A stretch of 64,000 bases of DNA from Hahellaceae bacterium (GTDB taxonomy: Bacteria; Pseudomonadota; Gammaproteobacteria; Pseudomonadales; Oleiphilaceae), in assembly GCA_016744695.1 (NCBI GenBank), contig JADGDV010000010.1, positions 1-64,000 of the forward strand. Reading direction: 5' to 3'. Of this stretch, positions 30,629 to 41,927 are shown one piece after another. Every line of letters starts with the position of its first letter. Within the stretch, counting starts at the first letter, position 1. The notes under the pieces are model-generated. The model had not been told where the DNA came from. It worked only from the letters and a program-made list of their open reading frames with translations, and did no database searches. Position numbers and translations under genes: made by a program.

Positions 30629-31509
30629 ATTTTTTAGCGCTTTTATTAAGCTATTTCCTCCAACAAAAAATGGACCTTTCATTAAGTCGTCAATTTGATA
30701 AGGCTGTTTTACAGTTGCTTCGCCCTCAGCAGTTTTCACTTATGGTGAAAACTAAAGGCACTGGCTTACTTTTAGTGTTACTTATTAGTGCTGCTTATTT
30801 TTCGCTAGTGTATGCGTTCTTTTTCTATATAGAATCGCTTTTTTTTGGTGTGTTAGCGCTCGCATGTAATGTGTTCCTACTTTTATTGTTGCTAGGCCAG
30901 GCGGGCTTTAAAGAAAGTCTTGTGCATTATATTGAGTCATTGCGTCGTGGAGACTTTGAAGCCTCAGCTATTAAGCAGCAGGTATTGTCGGGCATTAACT
31001 CTCGCCGGTTAAATGATCCGGTAAATATGCAAAATGAAGTGTGTACCGCCATTTTATATCATAATTTCAATCGTTTTTTTATTATCATCTTCTGGTTTGT
31101 TTTTGCCGGGCCTGCAGCGGCTGTGGCGATAAGAGTGATTGATCTTGTTTCTCAACACTCTTCTCATCAACTTAACACTTCAGCCATGTGGGTTAAAAAA
31201 ATAGTAGAGTGGATTCCTGCCCGTTTACTTGCCCTCAGCTTTGCATTAGCCGGTGATTTTAAGGGGGCTATTGGCTACTGCCTAAAAGCATTTTTTGATT
31301 TTCGTTCAGATACTTCAACGGTGCTTCGTGGTGCTGCGTCTGGTGCGCTTGATAATTACGACATGAATTTTACTGTAGACGCCACAATGTCTTTAGATAA
31401 ATTGATCGCTACGGGGGTGACGGGTATTACGGCCGTTCGTGATTTGTTGAGTCGAAGTATGGCGCTCTGGTTGGGGGTTTTTGCGATCGTTGCCATTTTT
31501 CTTGGCTGA
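30625..31509 (+). CDS. ampE: AmpE-like regulatory membrane protein
   Basis: Overlaps ampD stop (ATGA); NFLALLLSYFLQQKMDLS...; multi-TM; AmpE-like internal pattern VVEWIPARLLALSFALAGDF. Confidence 0.85.
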   Translation: MNFLALLLSYFLQQKMDLSLSRQFDKAVLQLLRPQQFSLMVKTKGTGLLLVLLISAAYFSLVYAFFFYIESLFFGVLALACNVFLLLLLLGQAGFKESLVHYIESLRRGDFEASAIKQQVLSGINSRRLNDPVNMQNEVCTAILYHNFNRFFIIIFWFVFAGPAAAVAIRVIDLVSQHSSHQLNTSAMWVKKIVEWIPARLLALSFALAGDFKGAIGYCLKAFFDFRSDTSTVLRGAASGALDNYDMNFTVDATMSLDKLIATGVTGITAVRDLLSRSMALWLGVFAIVAIFLG

Positions 31510-31523
31510 CCGCATTTGTTGCT

Positions 31524-32132
31524 CTATTCGGCGCCTTCGCTGTATTCTTTTAGGGTGGGAGTTAGGGTGTTAATTAATTCGGCAATATTCTTAGCGAGTG
31601 TTTCGTGTGCTGCATAGCCTGGGCGCTCTAATACGACTTCACCGCTTTCATTGTCTATTGCAATAACCTGATCGTCGCTTGTGCAGCCAATGAAAATGGT
31701 GATGGGTAAGCGGTTTTTTATCTTCGCGAACGCATGACCTAATAAATTTTCTTTGAGCATTTCTTCGTCTTGTTGGTTCCAAATTTGAATGAGACTGACT
31801 TCCCCTCTTGGGTGTGTGGCTATAAGTCCGTCAGACCAAAAGCTGTTATAAAAACTAACAATATCTGGGTGGAATTTAAACTCGAGTGCGTTTTCAAGCG
31901 ACGAAAAAAGCTTGGTGTAAGGGCGGGCTACGGGCTGCCATTTAACTTTCCCATGCTCGTCAGGGCTTGTATTCGCTACAACACATTCAGAAGCCCATTC
32001 TTCATCCCATGTTACAAGGGGGAGGCTGTTGTTAATCTTCTCTGACAAGGCAATGAACTGTTCGAATAAGTTTTGTAGTGCCTGTAAGGCTGATTCATTT
32101 GTGTGGGGCAGTTGGTTTTTTTCGGAGGACAT
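31524..32132 (-). CDS. syd: SecY-interacting protein Syd
   Basis: ALQNLFEQFIALSEKINNSLPLVTWDEEWASEC...PVARPYTKLFSSLENALEFKFHPDIVSFYNSFWSDGL. Confidence 0.88.
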   Translation of the reverse strand: MSSEKNQLPHTNESALQALQNLFEQFIALSEKINNSLPLVTWDEEWASECVVANTSPDEHGKVKWQPVARPYTKLFSSLENALEFKFHPDIVSFYNSFWSDGLIATHPRGEVSLIQIWNQQDEEMLKENLLGHAFAKIKNRLPITIFIGCTSDDQVIAIDNESGEVVLERPGYAAHETLAKNIAELINTLTPTLKEYSEGAE

Positions 32133-32151
32133 TAAATAATATTACTCATGA

Positions 32152-33069
32152 TTAAGAGGTCAAAGCAAGAGGCCAAAGCCATGCAGCACCTCTGACGCCA
32201 CTTGAATCGCCGTGCTGTGCTTTGAAAATTTTGGTGTTGACCTTATCTGAAAATACATAGTTCTTCCACTCATTTTCTACACCTTGGTAAATGGCATTAG
32301 TATTAGACATTCCCCCACCGAGAACAATGACTTCAGGGTCGAGAATATTAATGACAGTCGATAGTGAACGGGCGAGTCGGTTGATGTATCGTTCAATGGC
32401 CATATCGGCATGAGGGTCTTGGTTTAGTCGTCGAGTGATTTCAACGGCCGTTTTGTTTTCTTTGCTTAGAGAAAAGTAATCACGCTCAAAGCCTGGGCCT
32501 GATAAATAGGTTTCAATACAGCCGTTTTTACCACAATAGCAGGGTGGAAGTGGTAAGTCTGATTCGTTTGTCCAAGGGATTGGATTATGCCCCCATTCAC
32601 CGCATATGGCATTTGGGCCGCTAATGATAGATTGATTTATTGCAATGCCTCCACCTACGCCGGTACCTATGATCACCCCAAATACCGAGGAAGCACCAGT
32701 GCCTGCACCATCACTGGCTTCGGATAGCGTAAAACAATCTGCATCATTGGCTATGCGCACTTCTCGTTTAAGTCGTATTTCAATATCGTTTTTTAGGTTT
32801 TTGCCAATTAAACATGTTGAATTAGCGTTCTTAACATGACCGTGGTCAGGTGAGAGTGTGCCTGGAATACCAATGCCTAAAGACCCTTTTTCTAATAGGG
32901 TGGATTCTGCATCTTGTACTAGAGATATAATCGCGTCGAGCGTATTTTTATAAGAGCCCTGAGGTGTTGGTATTCTTTTTCTTAGTAATACTTCACCGCT
33001 TCCTGCCAAGGCGATTAATTCTATTTTAGTGCCCCCAAGATCAATGCCTAAACGCATAGTGTGACTCAT
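32152..33069 (-). CDS. ROK family sugar kinase (Mak-type fructokinase-like)
   Basis: LGIDLGGTKIELIAL, NDADCFTLSEA, GVIIGTGVGGGI, EWGHNPIPW, CYCGKNGCIETYLSGPGFERDY. Confidence 0.88.
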   Translation of the reverse strand: MSHTMRLGIDLGGTKIELIALAGSGEVLLRKRIPTPQGSYKNTLDAIISLVQDAESTLLEKGSLGIGIPGTLSPDHGHVKNANSTCLIGKNLKNDIEIRLKREVRIANDADCFTLSEASDGAGTGASSVFGVIIGTGVGGGIAINQSIISGPNAICGEWGHNPIPWTNESDLPLPPCYCGKNGCIETYLSGPGFERDYFSLSKENKTAVEITRRLNQDPHADMAIERYINRLARSLSTVINILDPEVIVLGGGMSNTNAIYQGVENEWKNYVFSDKVNTKIFKAQHGDSSGVRGAAWLWPLALTS

Positions 33070-33131
33070 TAGTTATGGTTAAATTGAATACTTAAAAAAC
33101 AATTGGTTACAAAATAATAGTAAAGTAGTAC

Positions 33132-33158
33132 TTAACTGTTAAGCCGTGATGCCGATAG
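33132..33158 (+). promoter_or_regulatory. candidate sigma-28 (FliA) promoter: TTAACTGT-N11-GCCGATAG
   Basis: Near consensus with correct N11 spacer, upstream of the MCP gene. Confidence 0.5.
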
Positions 33159-33334
33159 TATATGTAAATATTAGTACGTTGATGGCTGTATATTTATGAA
33201 TTTGGCCATAAACGCTGCAATTCTTTAGAATTGAGCTAGAGTTATTATTAATATTAAATGTTACATAAGAATAAATAAAAAGCTAATAAGAACAAACTGA
33301 TAAGTTGTTTATCTTTGTTCGTTGGAGATTGTGC

Positions 33335-35365
33335 GTGAAAAATCTGTTGTTGCCAGCCATGGCGTTGATGAATAGACTGACCTATGTCTATAAATTTACT
33401 CTCATCAGTATTCTTTGGCTAATCCCTATTGTCGGACTGACTTACCTTCTTGTTAGCCAGTTAAATACCTCTATTAGCCAGGTTGCTAATGAGGTTGACG
33501 GTTTAAACGCATATAAGTCTTCTTATAAAATTCTTCTAGAAGCGACTAATTATCGTGATTATCGTACTGTAGCCAAATTAAGACCGATTGAAGGCGCAGA
33601 TATGGAATCGGTTAAAATTCGCAAACGAATTTCAACATTGCTGTCTGAGTTAGAAGAAGAGAATTTTGCTTTTGATGTAAATGGTGATCATAAGAAGCAG
33701 GTAGAGGGCTTAATTAAAGCTTGGAAGCACATAACAACAGAAGATCGATTTGAAAATACATTCGAGTATCAATTCAAATATTATAATGCCTTTGTTGAGA
33801 AAGCCCGAAGCCTATTGACAATAACCATGCAAATATCTGGTTTGGCACAAGACCCTTCAAAAGAAATTCAGCTACTACTTGAGCTTTCTAATGGATCGAC
33901 CCAGAAAGTAATTGATACATTAGGTGTTGCTCGAACTATGGGTATATTTGCCTTAAATGAAGGCACCATTAATTATGCTATGAGCGATTCACTTAATGAG
34001 ATTTTTGATCTACTGGCTACCGTAAACAGTGCATTTGAACCGGCTGTTGAAATAGCCTTGAAATCAAGCCCTGCCGTTAGCGCGAAGTTAAGCTCTCATG
34101 CAGAAACCCTTAAAGGAAGTTTGTTTCCTGTTCAGGATAGCTTAGACCAAGACATTATTACCCCTATCCGGATTGAGAAACCTTGGACTGAGTTTGACGC
34201 ATTAGTTAAGCCAGTGATTGATAAATATACTGAATTTAATGACCGCATAATGATTTATGTAGGTAATACATTACAATCTCGTCTTGATGAAGAAACACAA
34301 GCAAGGATGACTTTGTTTCTCGTGTTGAGTATGCTTCTTCTGGTTATTGTTTATCTTTATATGGGGTTCTCTGTTTCAGTAAGAACCACTATTGAAAGCT
34401 TTTCTCGTGCGGCTCGTAAAGTGGCTAGTGGTGATCTCACTGTACGTCTGGATAAGTACACCTATGATGAAATGGGTGAGTTAACTAATGAATTTAATCA
34501 TATGACTGAAAAAATGCATCAGTTAATTCAGGTCGTTAGTGGAACGGCTTCAGATGTTGATCATCAAGCGACACGTGTAAATGACACGGCTATATCAAAT
34601 AGCACAGCCGTTACAAAGCAAATGGAAGAGACCGCGCAAATATCTGAAGCAATGCATCAACTAGTTGAAACGGTTCAAGAGGTCGCTGCGTCCTCACAGA
34701 GTGTATCTGATGCGGCTAATGCAGCCGATGATGAAGCAAGTAATGGTAAATTGGTCGTCGATGAAACCCTACAGGCCATCGATAATTTGTCGGCTGAAAT
34801 TAAATATTCAGTTGATAGGATTAACCGAGTAAGTAAAGATAGTGAAGACATAAGTCATGTGATGGTTGAAATTAGGGCGATTGCCGAACAAACTAACTTA
34901 TTGGCACTTAATGCCGCGATTGAAGCAGCCCGAGCGGGTGAGCAGGGTAGAGGATTTGCTGTTGTAGCTGATGAGGTACGAACGTTATCTCAACGTACGC
35001 AAAAATCGACAGAAGAAATTGAGTCAATGATTGAGCGTTTGCAAAAAGGTGTTAAAGAGGCGGTGCATTCAATGCAAAGTAGCCAGACCACCACAGATGT
35101 ATCAGTAGATCAATCTCGTAAGGTATCTGATGCGCTGGTAAATATTGTTGGAAGCATATCGTCAATTGTTGATCAAAGTCATCAAATTGCTAGTGCGGCA
35201 GAGGAGCAGAGTGCCGTTGCTACAACGATTGATAATAATGTGACGCTTATTTCTGATTTAGGCCGAGAGACGGCTGAAAATGCGGATGATACATTAGCGG
35301 CCAGTAAAGAGCTTTCTTCTTTAACAGGTTCATTACAAAACTTGATTAACACGTTTAAAACCTAA
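33335..35365 (+). CDS. methyl-accepting chemotaxis protein
   Basis: ORF 33305-35365; GTG 33335 or ATG 33359 plausible. HAMP region; signalling hairpin [54 protein letters not shown]. Confidence 0.93.
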   Translation: MKNLLLPAMALMNRLTYVYKFTLISILWLIPIVGLTYLLVSQLNTSISQVANEVDGLNAYKSSYKILLEATNYRDYRTVAKLRPIEGADMESVKIRKRISTLLSELEEENFAFDVNGDHKKQVEGLIKAWKHITTEDRFENTFEYQFKYYNAFVEKARSLLTITMQISGLAQDPSKEIQLLLELSNGSTQKVIDTLGVARTMGIFALNEGTINYAMSDSLNEIFDLLATVNSAFEPAVEIALKSSPAVSAKLSSHAETLKGSLFPVQDSLDQDIITPIRIEKPWTEFDALVKPVIDKYTEFNDRIMIYVGNTLQSRLDEETQARMTLFLVLSMLLLVIVYLYMGFSVSVRTTIESFSRAARKVASGDLTVRLDKYTYDEMGELTNEFNHMTEKMHQLIQVVSGTASDVDHQATRVNDTAISNSTAVTKQMEETAQISEAMHQLVETVQEVAASSQSVSDAANAADDEASNGKLVVDETLQAIDNLSAEIKYSVDRINRVSKDSEDISHVMVEIRAIAEQTNLLALNAAIEAARAGEQGRGFAVVADEVRTLSQRTQKSTEEIESMIERLQKGVKEAVHSMQSSQTTTDVSVDQSRKVSDALVNIVGSISSIVDQSHQIASAAEEQSAVATTIDNNVTLISDLGRETAENADDTLAASKELSSLTGSLQNLINTFKT

Positions 35366-36291
35366 TTATTAAACTGCGTCTTCATTCTTTTGAGTAATTC
35401 AGCATTAACCGGGAACGGTATGGTATGTTCATTGGCAATCGTTTGAATATACCCATTCATAAAATCAATTTCTGTTGGTTTTCCTGCACGAACATCCTGA
35501 AGCATAGATGAAATATTATTAGCGGTTTTTTCCAATACCTCTTCAACCTTTGTTTGAATATCTTCAGCACTTAACTCTATTTTATTTAATTGTATAGCTG
35601 AGGAAAGCTCTTGGCTGAGCGGTGTTATGCTTGACTTAAAAAGTTGATGTTCTCGTATTTCTCCATTTTTACAGTTTAATAATGCTGTGAATGGGTTGAT
35701 AGCGCAGTTAATAGCTAGTTTGAGCCATAGGCGTTGCCATATGTCTTTGGTACTAAAAACATCAAGTGTTGAGCTTGAAAGTAGTGCTGTAAGATGTTCT
35801 GTTTCAATTGTGCATTCAGGCTTTTCTTTGGATATATCGCCTAGCCATGTTTCTCCTTTACCTGCATAAATAATCGTTCCTTTTGTGGGGCTGTTAGCAC
35901 CTTCTGTTGTTGATGCCGCATAAATACGATGATGGGGTAGGGTTTTGATTAATGTTTGCTGGCAACCCATACCATTCTGGAAAAGTATGATTTTACTGGA
36001 TGGACTGAGACGGTGTTCAATCTGGCTAAGTGCCAAAAGGGTGTCATAGCTTTTGGTGAAAACTAATAAAACATCGATAAGGTTGTTTGTGCTAGTTGCT
36101 GATTCGCAAGGGAGGGAAACGTCAGTTGTCAGCTCTTGTTCAATAAACTGATAGTTATGAGTTTTGTGTGTGGGGTTTCTGAGTATTAATATGACCTCGT
36201 TGCTCTTTGAGAGTTTTGCTGCCCATAAGCTACCAAGCGCCCCTGCTCCCAAAATGTGAATAGTTTGTTTCTTCGGCATAACCTTACGCAA
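35362..36291 (-). CDS. panE: 2-dehydropantoate 2-reductase
   Basis: [70 protein letters not shown]. Confidence 0.9.
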   Translation of the reverse strand: MRKVMPKKQTIHILGAGALGSLWAAKLSKSNEVILILRNPTHKTHNYQFIEQELTTDVSLPCESATSTNNLIDVLLVFTKSYDTLLALSQIEHRLSPSSKIILFQNGMGCQQTLIKTLPHHRIYAASTTEGANSPTKGTIIYAGKGETWLGDISKEKPECTIETEHLTALLSSSTLDVFSTKDIWQRLWLKLAINCAINPFTALLNCKNGEIREHQLFKSSITPLSQELSSAIQLNKIELSAEDIQTKVEEVLEKTANNISSMLQDVRAGKPTEIDFMNGYIQTIANEHTIPFPVNAELLKRMKTQFNN

Positions 36292-36300
36292 AATAAGAAT

Positions 36301-36325
36301 ATATCGCGGCTCAAAGCCGCGATAT
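36301..36325 (-). terminator. hairpin atatcgcggct-caa-agccgcgatat downstream of valS
   Basis: Perfect 11-bp inverted repeat with 3-nt loop in the valS-panE gap. Confidence 0.5.
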
Positions 36326-36336
36326 AAATCAAAAAA

Positions 36337-39171
36337 TTAAATAGCTTTAATCTTTTCTAGTTGCTCATGGAGTCGATCAAAACTAGCTTGAGCATCGCTC
36401 AACTTAGCCTTTTCTTTTTCAACTACATCAGCAGGTGCCTTGCTAATAAACTTCTCGTTTGACAGCTTACCTTGCAAGCGCTGTAGTTCTTTGGAAATTT
36501 TATCCACTTCTTTACCGAGACGAGCAACTTCTGCATCTTTGTCGATTAAGCCTGCCATAGGCACTAGAACTTCCATGTCACCGACTAGCTGAGTAGCGGC
36601 TAGTGGCGCTTCTTCATCACCTAACCAATTGATTGATTCAATCTTGGCAAGCGATTTAAGGAAGGTCTCATTCTGGGTTAAACGACGCTTATCTTCATCA
36701 CTACCGTTTCTAAGTATTAATGGGATAGGCTTCGCAGGAGAAATGTTCATCTCACCACGAATATTTCTGACACCAATAATTACACCCTTAAGCCACTCAA
36801 TATCACCGTCGGCCTCGGCATCAATGCTGCTTTCATCTGCCACAGGGTAAGGTTGTGTCATAACACTATCACCCGACTTGGCGGCTAATGGTGCTATTCG
36901 CTGCCAAATTTCTTCAGTGATATAAGGCATTAATGGGTGCGCAAGGCGAAGGATTGTTTCAAGTACTCTTACCAGTGTGCGGCGAGTACCTAATAAAACT
37001 TCTGGGCTTGCGTTGTCATCCCATAAGACGGGCTTAGATAGTTCTAGGTACCAATCACAGTATTCATTCCAAACAAACTCATAAATGGCTTGAGCCACAT
37101 GGTCTAGGCGGAAATTATCCATGGCTTTGGCCACTTCAAGTTCGGTCTGTTGTAGGCGAGAAACAATCCAGCGATCTGCAAGGCTTAGAGTGTAGTTGGC
37201 ATTATCGCTCTTTTGTCCACAATCATGTTCTTCTGTATTCATTAACACATAGCGTGCTGCGTTCCAGATTTTGTTACAGAAATTTCTGTAACCTTCAACG
37301 CGGCCCATATCAAACTTTATGTCGCGACCTGTTGATGCAAGAGAGCAAAAGGTGAAGCGCAGTGCGTCAGTTCCATAGGCTGAAATACCTTCTGGGAACT
37401 CATCTTTAGTTTGCTTGGCAATCTTCTTCGCCATTTTTGGCTGCATCATGCCTGTAGTGCGTTTTTCTAATAATGTGTCGAGATCAATGCCGTCGATAAT
37501 ATCTAATGGGTCAAGTACATTACCCTTAGATTTAGACATTTTCGCGCCTTGAGAGTCTCTTACTAAGCCGTGAACGTAAACGGTTTTAAACGGTACTTGT
37601 GGCTTTCCGTTTTCATCTTTAATGAAGTGGGTCGTCATCATGATCATTCGGGCAACCCAAAAGAAAATGATATCGAAGCCGGTCACTAATACGTCGGTGG
37701 AGTGGAATGTTTTTAGATCTTCAGTTTGCTCAGGCCAGCCTAGTGTTGAGAAGGTCCATAGTGCTGAGCTAAACCAAGTATCAAGGACGTCTTCATCCTG
37801 ATGAATTTCTGCACTGGCATCTAAGTTGTACTTAGTGCGAACTTCGTCTTCATTGCGCCCAACATAAATGTTGCCGCTGTTGTCATACCATGCAGGGATT
37901 CTGTGCCCCCACCAAAGCTGACGAGAAATACACCAGTCTTGAATGTCGCGCATCCAAGAGAAATACATGTTTTCGTACTGCCTAGGTACAAATTGTATAT
38001 CACCATCTTCGACGGCTTTGATAGCGTCTTTTGCTAGCGGTTCAGTTTTTACATACCACTGATCGGTTAACCATGGCTCGATAACAACCCCTGAGCGATC
38101 ACCGCGAGGTGTCTTTAGGGTATGAGGTTCGATTTTTTCGAGAACGCCGAGTGAATCAAGTTCTTCAACGATTTTCTTGCGGGCTTCAAAGCGCTCTAAG
38201 CCTGCATAGGCTTCGGGTGCTTCTTCACCGTGCTGTGATTCATAGTTATCGAATGTGATGACGGTGAATTCAGATAGAATATTTGCATCACGATCTAGTA
38301 CGTTAATGAGTGCCAGGTTGTGACGTTTTCCCATTTCGTAGTCATTAAAATCGTGGGCCGGTGTGATTTTTACACAGCCAGTTCCAAAATCACGATCTAC
38401 ATAATCATCGGCAATGATTGGAATTAAACGATCAGTAATGGGTAGACGAATATTCTTGCCAATGAGGTGAGCATAGCGTTCGTCTTTAGGGTGTACTGCA
38501 ACGGCGGTATCACCTAACATGGTTTCTGGGCGCGTGGTGGCTACCACTAACTGGCCGGACCCATCTTCAAGAGGGTAACGGAAATGCCACATTGAACCGT
38601 TTTCTTCTTCTGAAAGTACTTCAAGGTCAGAAATGGCGGTATGTAGTTTCGGGTCCCAGTTAACCAGTCTTTTACCACGGTAAATTAGGCCTTCATCATA
38701 AAGTCGTACAAATACTTCTTGAACTGCTTTTGAAAGACCTGGGTCCATGGTGAAGCGTTCACGGCTCCAGTCTACTGATGAGCCAAGGCGACGAATTTGC
38801 TGGGTGATGGTTCCGCCTGATTTTTCTTTCCAGTCCCATACCTTGTCTAGAAATTTCTCTCGGCCAAGATCATGGCGAGTAACGCCATCGGCAGCCAGTT
38901 GGCGCTCTACAACCATTTGGGTTGCGATGCCTGCGTGATCTGTGCCGGGTTGCCAAAGTGTATTGCAGCCTTGCATGCGGTGATAACGGACTAATGTATC
39001 CATGACCGTGTTGTTAAAGCCATGCCCCATATGAAGGCTGCCAGTAACATTGGGTGGTGGGATCATAATGGAATATGACTCGCCTTCACCGGAAGGTTTA
39101 AAGTGACCGGCTGCTTCCCACGTGTTGTACCAGTGTTGTTCTATTTCGCCTGGCTGGTAAGTTTTTTCCAT
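36337..39171 (-). CDS. valS: valyl-tRNA synthetase
   Basis: [18 protein letters not shown] (HIGH-type), [21 protein letters not shown] extends to 39234; likely start [19 protein letters not shown] at 39171. Confidence 0.96.
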   Translation of the reverse strand: MEKTYQPGEIEQHWYNTWEAAGHFKPSGEGESYSIMIPPPNVTGSLHMGHGFNNTVMDTLVRYHRMQGCNTLWQPGTDHAGIATQMVVERQLAADGVTRHDLGREKFLDKVWDWKEKSGGTITQQIRRLGSSVDWSRERFTMDPGLSKAVQEVFVRLYDEGLIYRGKRLVNWDPKLHTAISDLEVLSEEENGSMWHFRYPLEDGSGQLVVATTRPETMLGDTAVAVHPKDERYAHLIGKNIRLPITDRLIPIIADDYVDRDFGTGCVKITPAHDFNDYEMGKRHNLALINVLDRDANILSEFTVITFDNYESQHGEEAPEAYAGLERFEARKKIVEELDSLGVLEKIEPHTLKTPRGDRSGVVIEPWLTDQWYVKTEPLAKDAIKAVEDGDIQFVPRQYENMYFSWMRDIQDWCISRQLWWGHRIPAWYDNSGNIYVGRNEDEVRTKYNLDASAEIHQDEDVLDTWFSSALWTFSTLGWPEQTEDLKTFHSTDVLVTGFDIIFFWVARMIMMTTHFIKDENGKPQVPFKTVYVHGLVRDSQGAKMSKSKGNVLDPLDIIDGIDLDTLLEKRTTGMMQPKMAKKIAKQTKDEFPEGISAYGTDALRFTFCSLASTGRDIKFDMGRVEGYRNFCNKIWNAARYVLMNTEEHDCGQKSDNANYTLSLADRWIVSRLQQTELEVAKAMDNFRLDHVAQAIYEFVWNEYCDWYLELSKPVLWDDNASPEVLLGTRRTLVRVLETILRLAHPLMPYITEEIWQRIAPLAAKSGDSVMTQPYPVADESSIDAEADGDIEWLKGVIIGVRNIRGEMNISPAKPIPLILRNGSDEDKRRLTQNETFLKSLAKIESINWLGDEEAPLAATQLVGDMEVLVPMAGLIDKDAEVARLGKEVDKISKELQRLQGKLSNEKFISKAPADVVEKEKAKLSDAQASFDRLHEQLEKIKAI

Positions 39172-39294
39172 AATATCGTCTGCAACGCTGTATTTGAAAG
39201 TAATGAGTTGAATATGCTGAGTTGAAAAATTCAACCATTATACATGCCTCTAATAGCAACGGGTAGCATTTGAGGATGCTCTGCCGAATGATTT

Positions 39295-39705
39295 TTAGCT
39301 ATCGACACACTCATCAAGGTAGAGTGAAAGTTCTTTGTCTATTTGCGCTTCTATTGCGGGTTTAAGTTGCGATAGAACCTTCTCTGTGATTGCTTTAATG
39401 GTTGCTTCTTTTACGGTAAGCGGTTTCTCACGTATACGGTTTGATTGAAACCCTTTGTATTGGCTTTCGTGTTTCATATTTTCAGTGAAAGCATCTAACT
39501 CTTGTTTGAATTTCTGTCTTTCTTGCGCCAATCGAGCAAGATGTTCATAGGGGAGGAAAGGGTTTTCTTTAATGGTTGATTCTATTGCTTGCTTGTTAAT
39601 TAACTTGTTGGGTGTATGTGATTTATTTGATTGTTTGAGGTTTGTTTCAGCAACAAAGTCTTGAAGTAGAGGTATATCATCCATGAGTGTTTCTAAGGTA
39701 TCCAT
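39295..39705 (-). CDS. conserved hypothetical protein between valS and holC
   Basis: ORF in operon context holC-ORF-valS; MDTLETLMDDIPLLQDFV. Confidence 0.6.
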   Translation of the reverse strand: MDTLETLMDDIPLLQDFVAETNLKQSNKSHTPNKLINKQAIESTIKENPFLPYEHLARLAQERQKFKQELDAFTENMKHESQYKGFQSNRIREKPLTVKEATIKAITEKVLSQLKPAIEAQIDKELSLYLDECVDS

Positions 39706-39717
39706 CTTGTCTCTTCT

Positions 39718-40164
39718 TTAGTTCTTACGAAAATTGTGAATAATCGCCTCAATACCTTCGTTTTTTATTTCCCGATAGTGAGTACGTAATTCTTTTAATA
39801 TTATATCGTTTTGAATGACGATTTCTGCGATTCGTTTAAAGTTATTGTAAAAGCCAGGCAATTGACTGGCAAAATTAATTAATAAGTCGTTGTGATGCTC
39901 ACAGCGTGAGGCGAACCCTATAGTAATGGGTGCGCTCGGTTTTTCTCTTGCACTTTGTTCGCTTGAGTTCAGGTTGTGAGGCAAAAAGCTTTCTATTTTA
40001 TAGGACCATAAGTAGTCGTCTATTTCGGTTGCTTGTTGCAAATCATTGGTATGTATATAAATAGAGTGGCCAAGCCCTGTCGCTTTTTCAATAAGACGAC
40101 AAAGGAATTCAAGGCGTGCGTTATGGTCACTCTTATTTAAAATATAAAAATCTGCTTTTGCCAT
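39718..40164 (-). CDS. holC: DNA polymerase III chi subunit
   Basis: MAKADFYILNKSDHNARLEFLCRLIEKATGLGHSIYIHTNDLQQATEIDDYLWSYKIESFLPHNL. Confidence 0.9.
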   Translation of the reverse strand: MAKADFYILNKSDHNARLEFLCRLIEKATGLGHSIYIHTNDLQQATEIDDYLWSYKIESFLPHNLNSSEQSAREKPSAPITIGFASRCEHHNDLLINFASQLPGFYNNFKRIAEIVIQNDIILKELRTHYREIKNEGIEAIIHNFRKN

Positions 40165-40209
40165 AATTTCTTAAGTATCAGGTGTTTTTAAGCGTTTATT
40201 CAGTTGATC

Positions 40210-40270
40210 GTAGGGTGTGCCGTGCGCACCGAGCTCTTAAGCATCTTTTGGTGCGCACGGCACACCCTAC
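40210..40270. repeat. REP-like palindrome: perfect 21-bp inverted repeat gtagggtgtgccgtgcgcacc with 19-nt spacer
   Basis: Left arm 40210-40230, right arm 40250-40270, exact reverse complements; in the pepA-holC intergenic gap. Confidence 0.85.
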
Positions 40271-40276
40271 AAATTA

Positions 40277-41776
40277 TTAACCTACTTTATTCAAAATATA
40301 CTGTGTGAGCAATGGTACGGGTCTACCTGTTGCGCCTTTGTTTTTTCCTGATACCCAGGCTGTACCTGCGATATCTAAATGAGCCCATTTCATTTTCTTG
40401 GCAAAACGAGATAAGAAACAAGCTGCAGTAATGGTTCCTGCCGCTCTGCCGCCTATGTTCTGCATGTCAGCAAAATTACTGTCTAGCAGGGGTTGATATT
40501 CGTCCCACAGGGGCATTCTCCAAGCTTTGTCTTCAGCACTCATGCCAGCCTTCAGAAGTTCATCGGCTATTTCATCGTTATTTGCTAGTAAACCTGTGGC
40601 GTGGTGGCCAAGAGCAACAATGCACGCGCCTGTTAAGGTGGCAATATCTACAATGGAGGCAGGGTTGAAGTGTTGTTCTGCGTAGGTGATGGCATCACAC
40701 AATACTAAACGGCCTTCTGCGTCTGTATTAAGAATCTCTACCGTTTGACCTGATAATGTTTTAACGATATCGCCTGGTTTGGTGGCCTTACCGTCTGGCA
40801 TGTTTTCAGCGGCGGCTATAACAGCCGTTACATTGATTTTTGGTTTTAACTCAGTAATGGCGTTCATGGTACCGAACACACTGGCAGCACCACACATATC
40901 GTATTTCATTTCATCCATTGCTTCGCCAGGCTTAAGACTGATGCCTCCGCTGTCGAAAGTAACACCTTTGCCAACCAATACATGAGGTTGATCAGAGGTT
41001 GATCCACCTTTATATTCCATAATGATAAGGCGAGCGGGCTCTTCACTGCCTGCAGAAACGGACAGTAGCGAATGCATTCCTAGCGAGAGCATTTCTTTTT
41101 CTTTGAGGATGGTTGCAGAGACTAGCTCGTTATCTTTTGCCAATTGTAGAGCTTCTTTTGCCAGGTATATTGGCGTGCAAATAGCACCCGGTAGGTTACC
41201 TAAATCTTTAGCAATTGATACACCCTTTGAAATGGCAGATCCTATAGATATGGCTTCTTTAAGTTCTGTGGTATTGATTGACGCACCACAATAAAATGAG
41301 ACGTCTTTAAATGTTGGCTTATCGGATTTTTTTGTTTTGAATTGGTCAAAGCAATAAATAGAGTCATTAATGGCTTCAATGGCAAAGCGTGTCGTCAATT
41401 CTGCGGTTTTATTGTGTACGGTAATGCCGTCTAAAGAAATTAATAAACTCTCTGCTTGGCTTGTTTTAATGCTGGCTATTGCAGCTTGAATTGCTTTCTT
41501 AAAACTGGCCGCGGTAAGTTCTTCTTGTTTTCCAAGACCTAAAAGCAATAGGCGCTGATGTTGCTCTTCTTTTATGGGGAGTAATAGAGATTCGCAGGCG
41601 CTGCCTTTGAAGTCTTTGCGTTCAATAAGTGTTTGTATTATTCCATTTTCGCAATCGTTAATGAGTTTGGCTACGGGGGTGAAATCACTACTTTTAAGTT
41701 GGTCTGAAAATAATGGAATAACAATACAATCTGATTTTTGTTTTTCTGGTGTGTTAATCTCTAAAGAGTAGTTCAT
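40277..41776 (-). CDS. pepA: leucyl aminopeptidase
   Basis: VLVGKGVTFDSGGISLKPGEAMDEMKYDMCGAASVFG; LNTDAEGRLVLCDAITYAE. Confidence 0.95.
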   Translation of the reverse strand: MNYSLEINTPEKQKSDCIVIPLFSDQLKSSDFTPVAKLINDCENGIIQTLIERKDFKGSACESLLLPIKEEQHQRLLLLGLGKQEELTAASFKKAIQAAIASIKTSQAESLLISLDGITVHNKTAELTTRFAIEAINDSIYCFDQFKTKKSDKPTFKDVSFYCGASINTTELKEAISIGSAISKGVSIAKDLGNLPGAICTPIYLAKEALQLAKDNELVSATILKEKEMLSLGMHSLLSVSAGSEEPARLIIMEYKGGSTSDQPHVLVGKGVTFDSGGISLKPGEAMDEMKYDMCGAASVFGTMNAITELKPKINVTAVIAAAENMPDGKATKPGDIVKTLSGQTVEILNTDAEGRLVLCDAITYAEQHFNPASIVDIATLTGACIVALGHHATGLLANNDEIADELLKAGMSAEDKAWRMPLWDEYQPLLDSNFADMQNIGGRAAGTITAACFLSRFAKKMKWAHLDIAGTAWVSGKNKGATGRPVPLLTQYILNKVG

Positions 41777-41927
41777 TCTTGCTCCTGTTTATTCAGGGAT
41801 AAGTAAGGATAAATTAATGTTAAATATATTTTCATCGAAGTTTACGTTAAACGAAGGTGTTTTTCATAATTCATTCACGCTAAAATATTAAATTAAATTT
41901 TGAGCCTTGGATGGCAGGTAAGACAAT

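Noticed and set aside
33215-33240. caattc-ttta-gaattg inverted repeat in the MCP upstream region
   Set aside because: 6-bp arms only; no further support.
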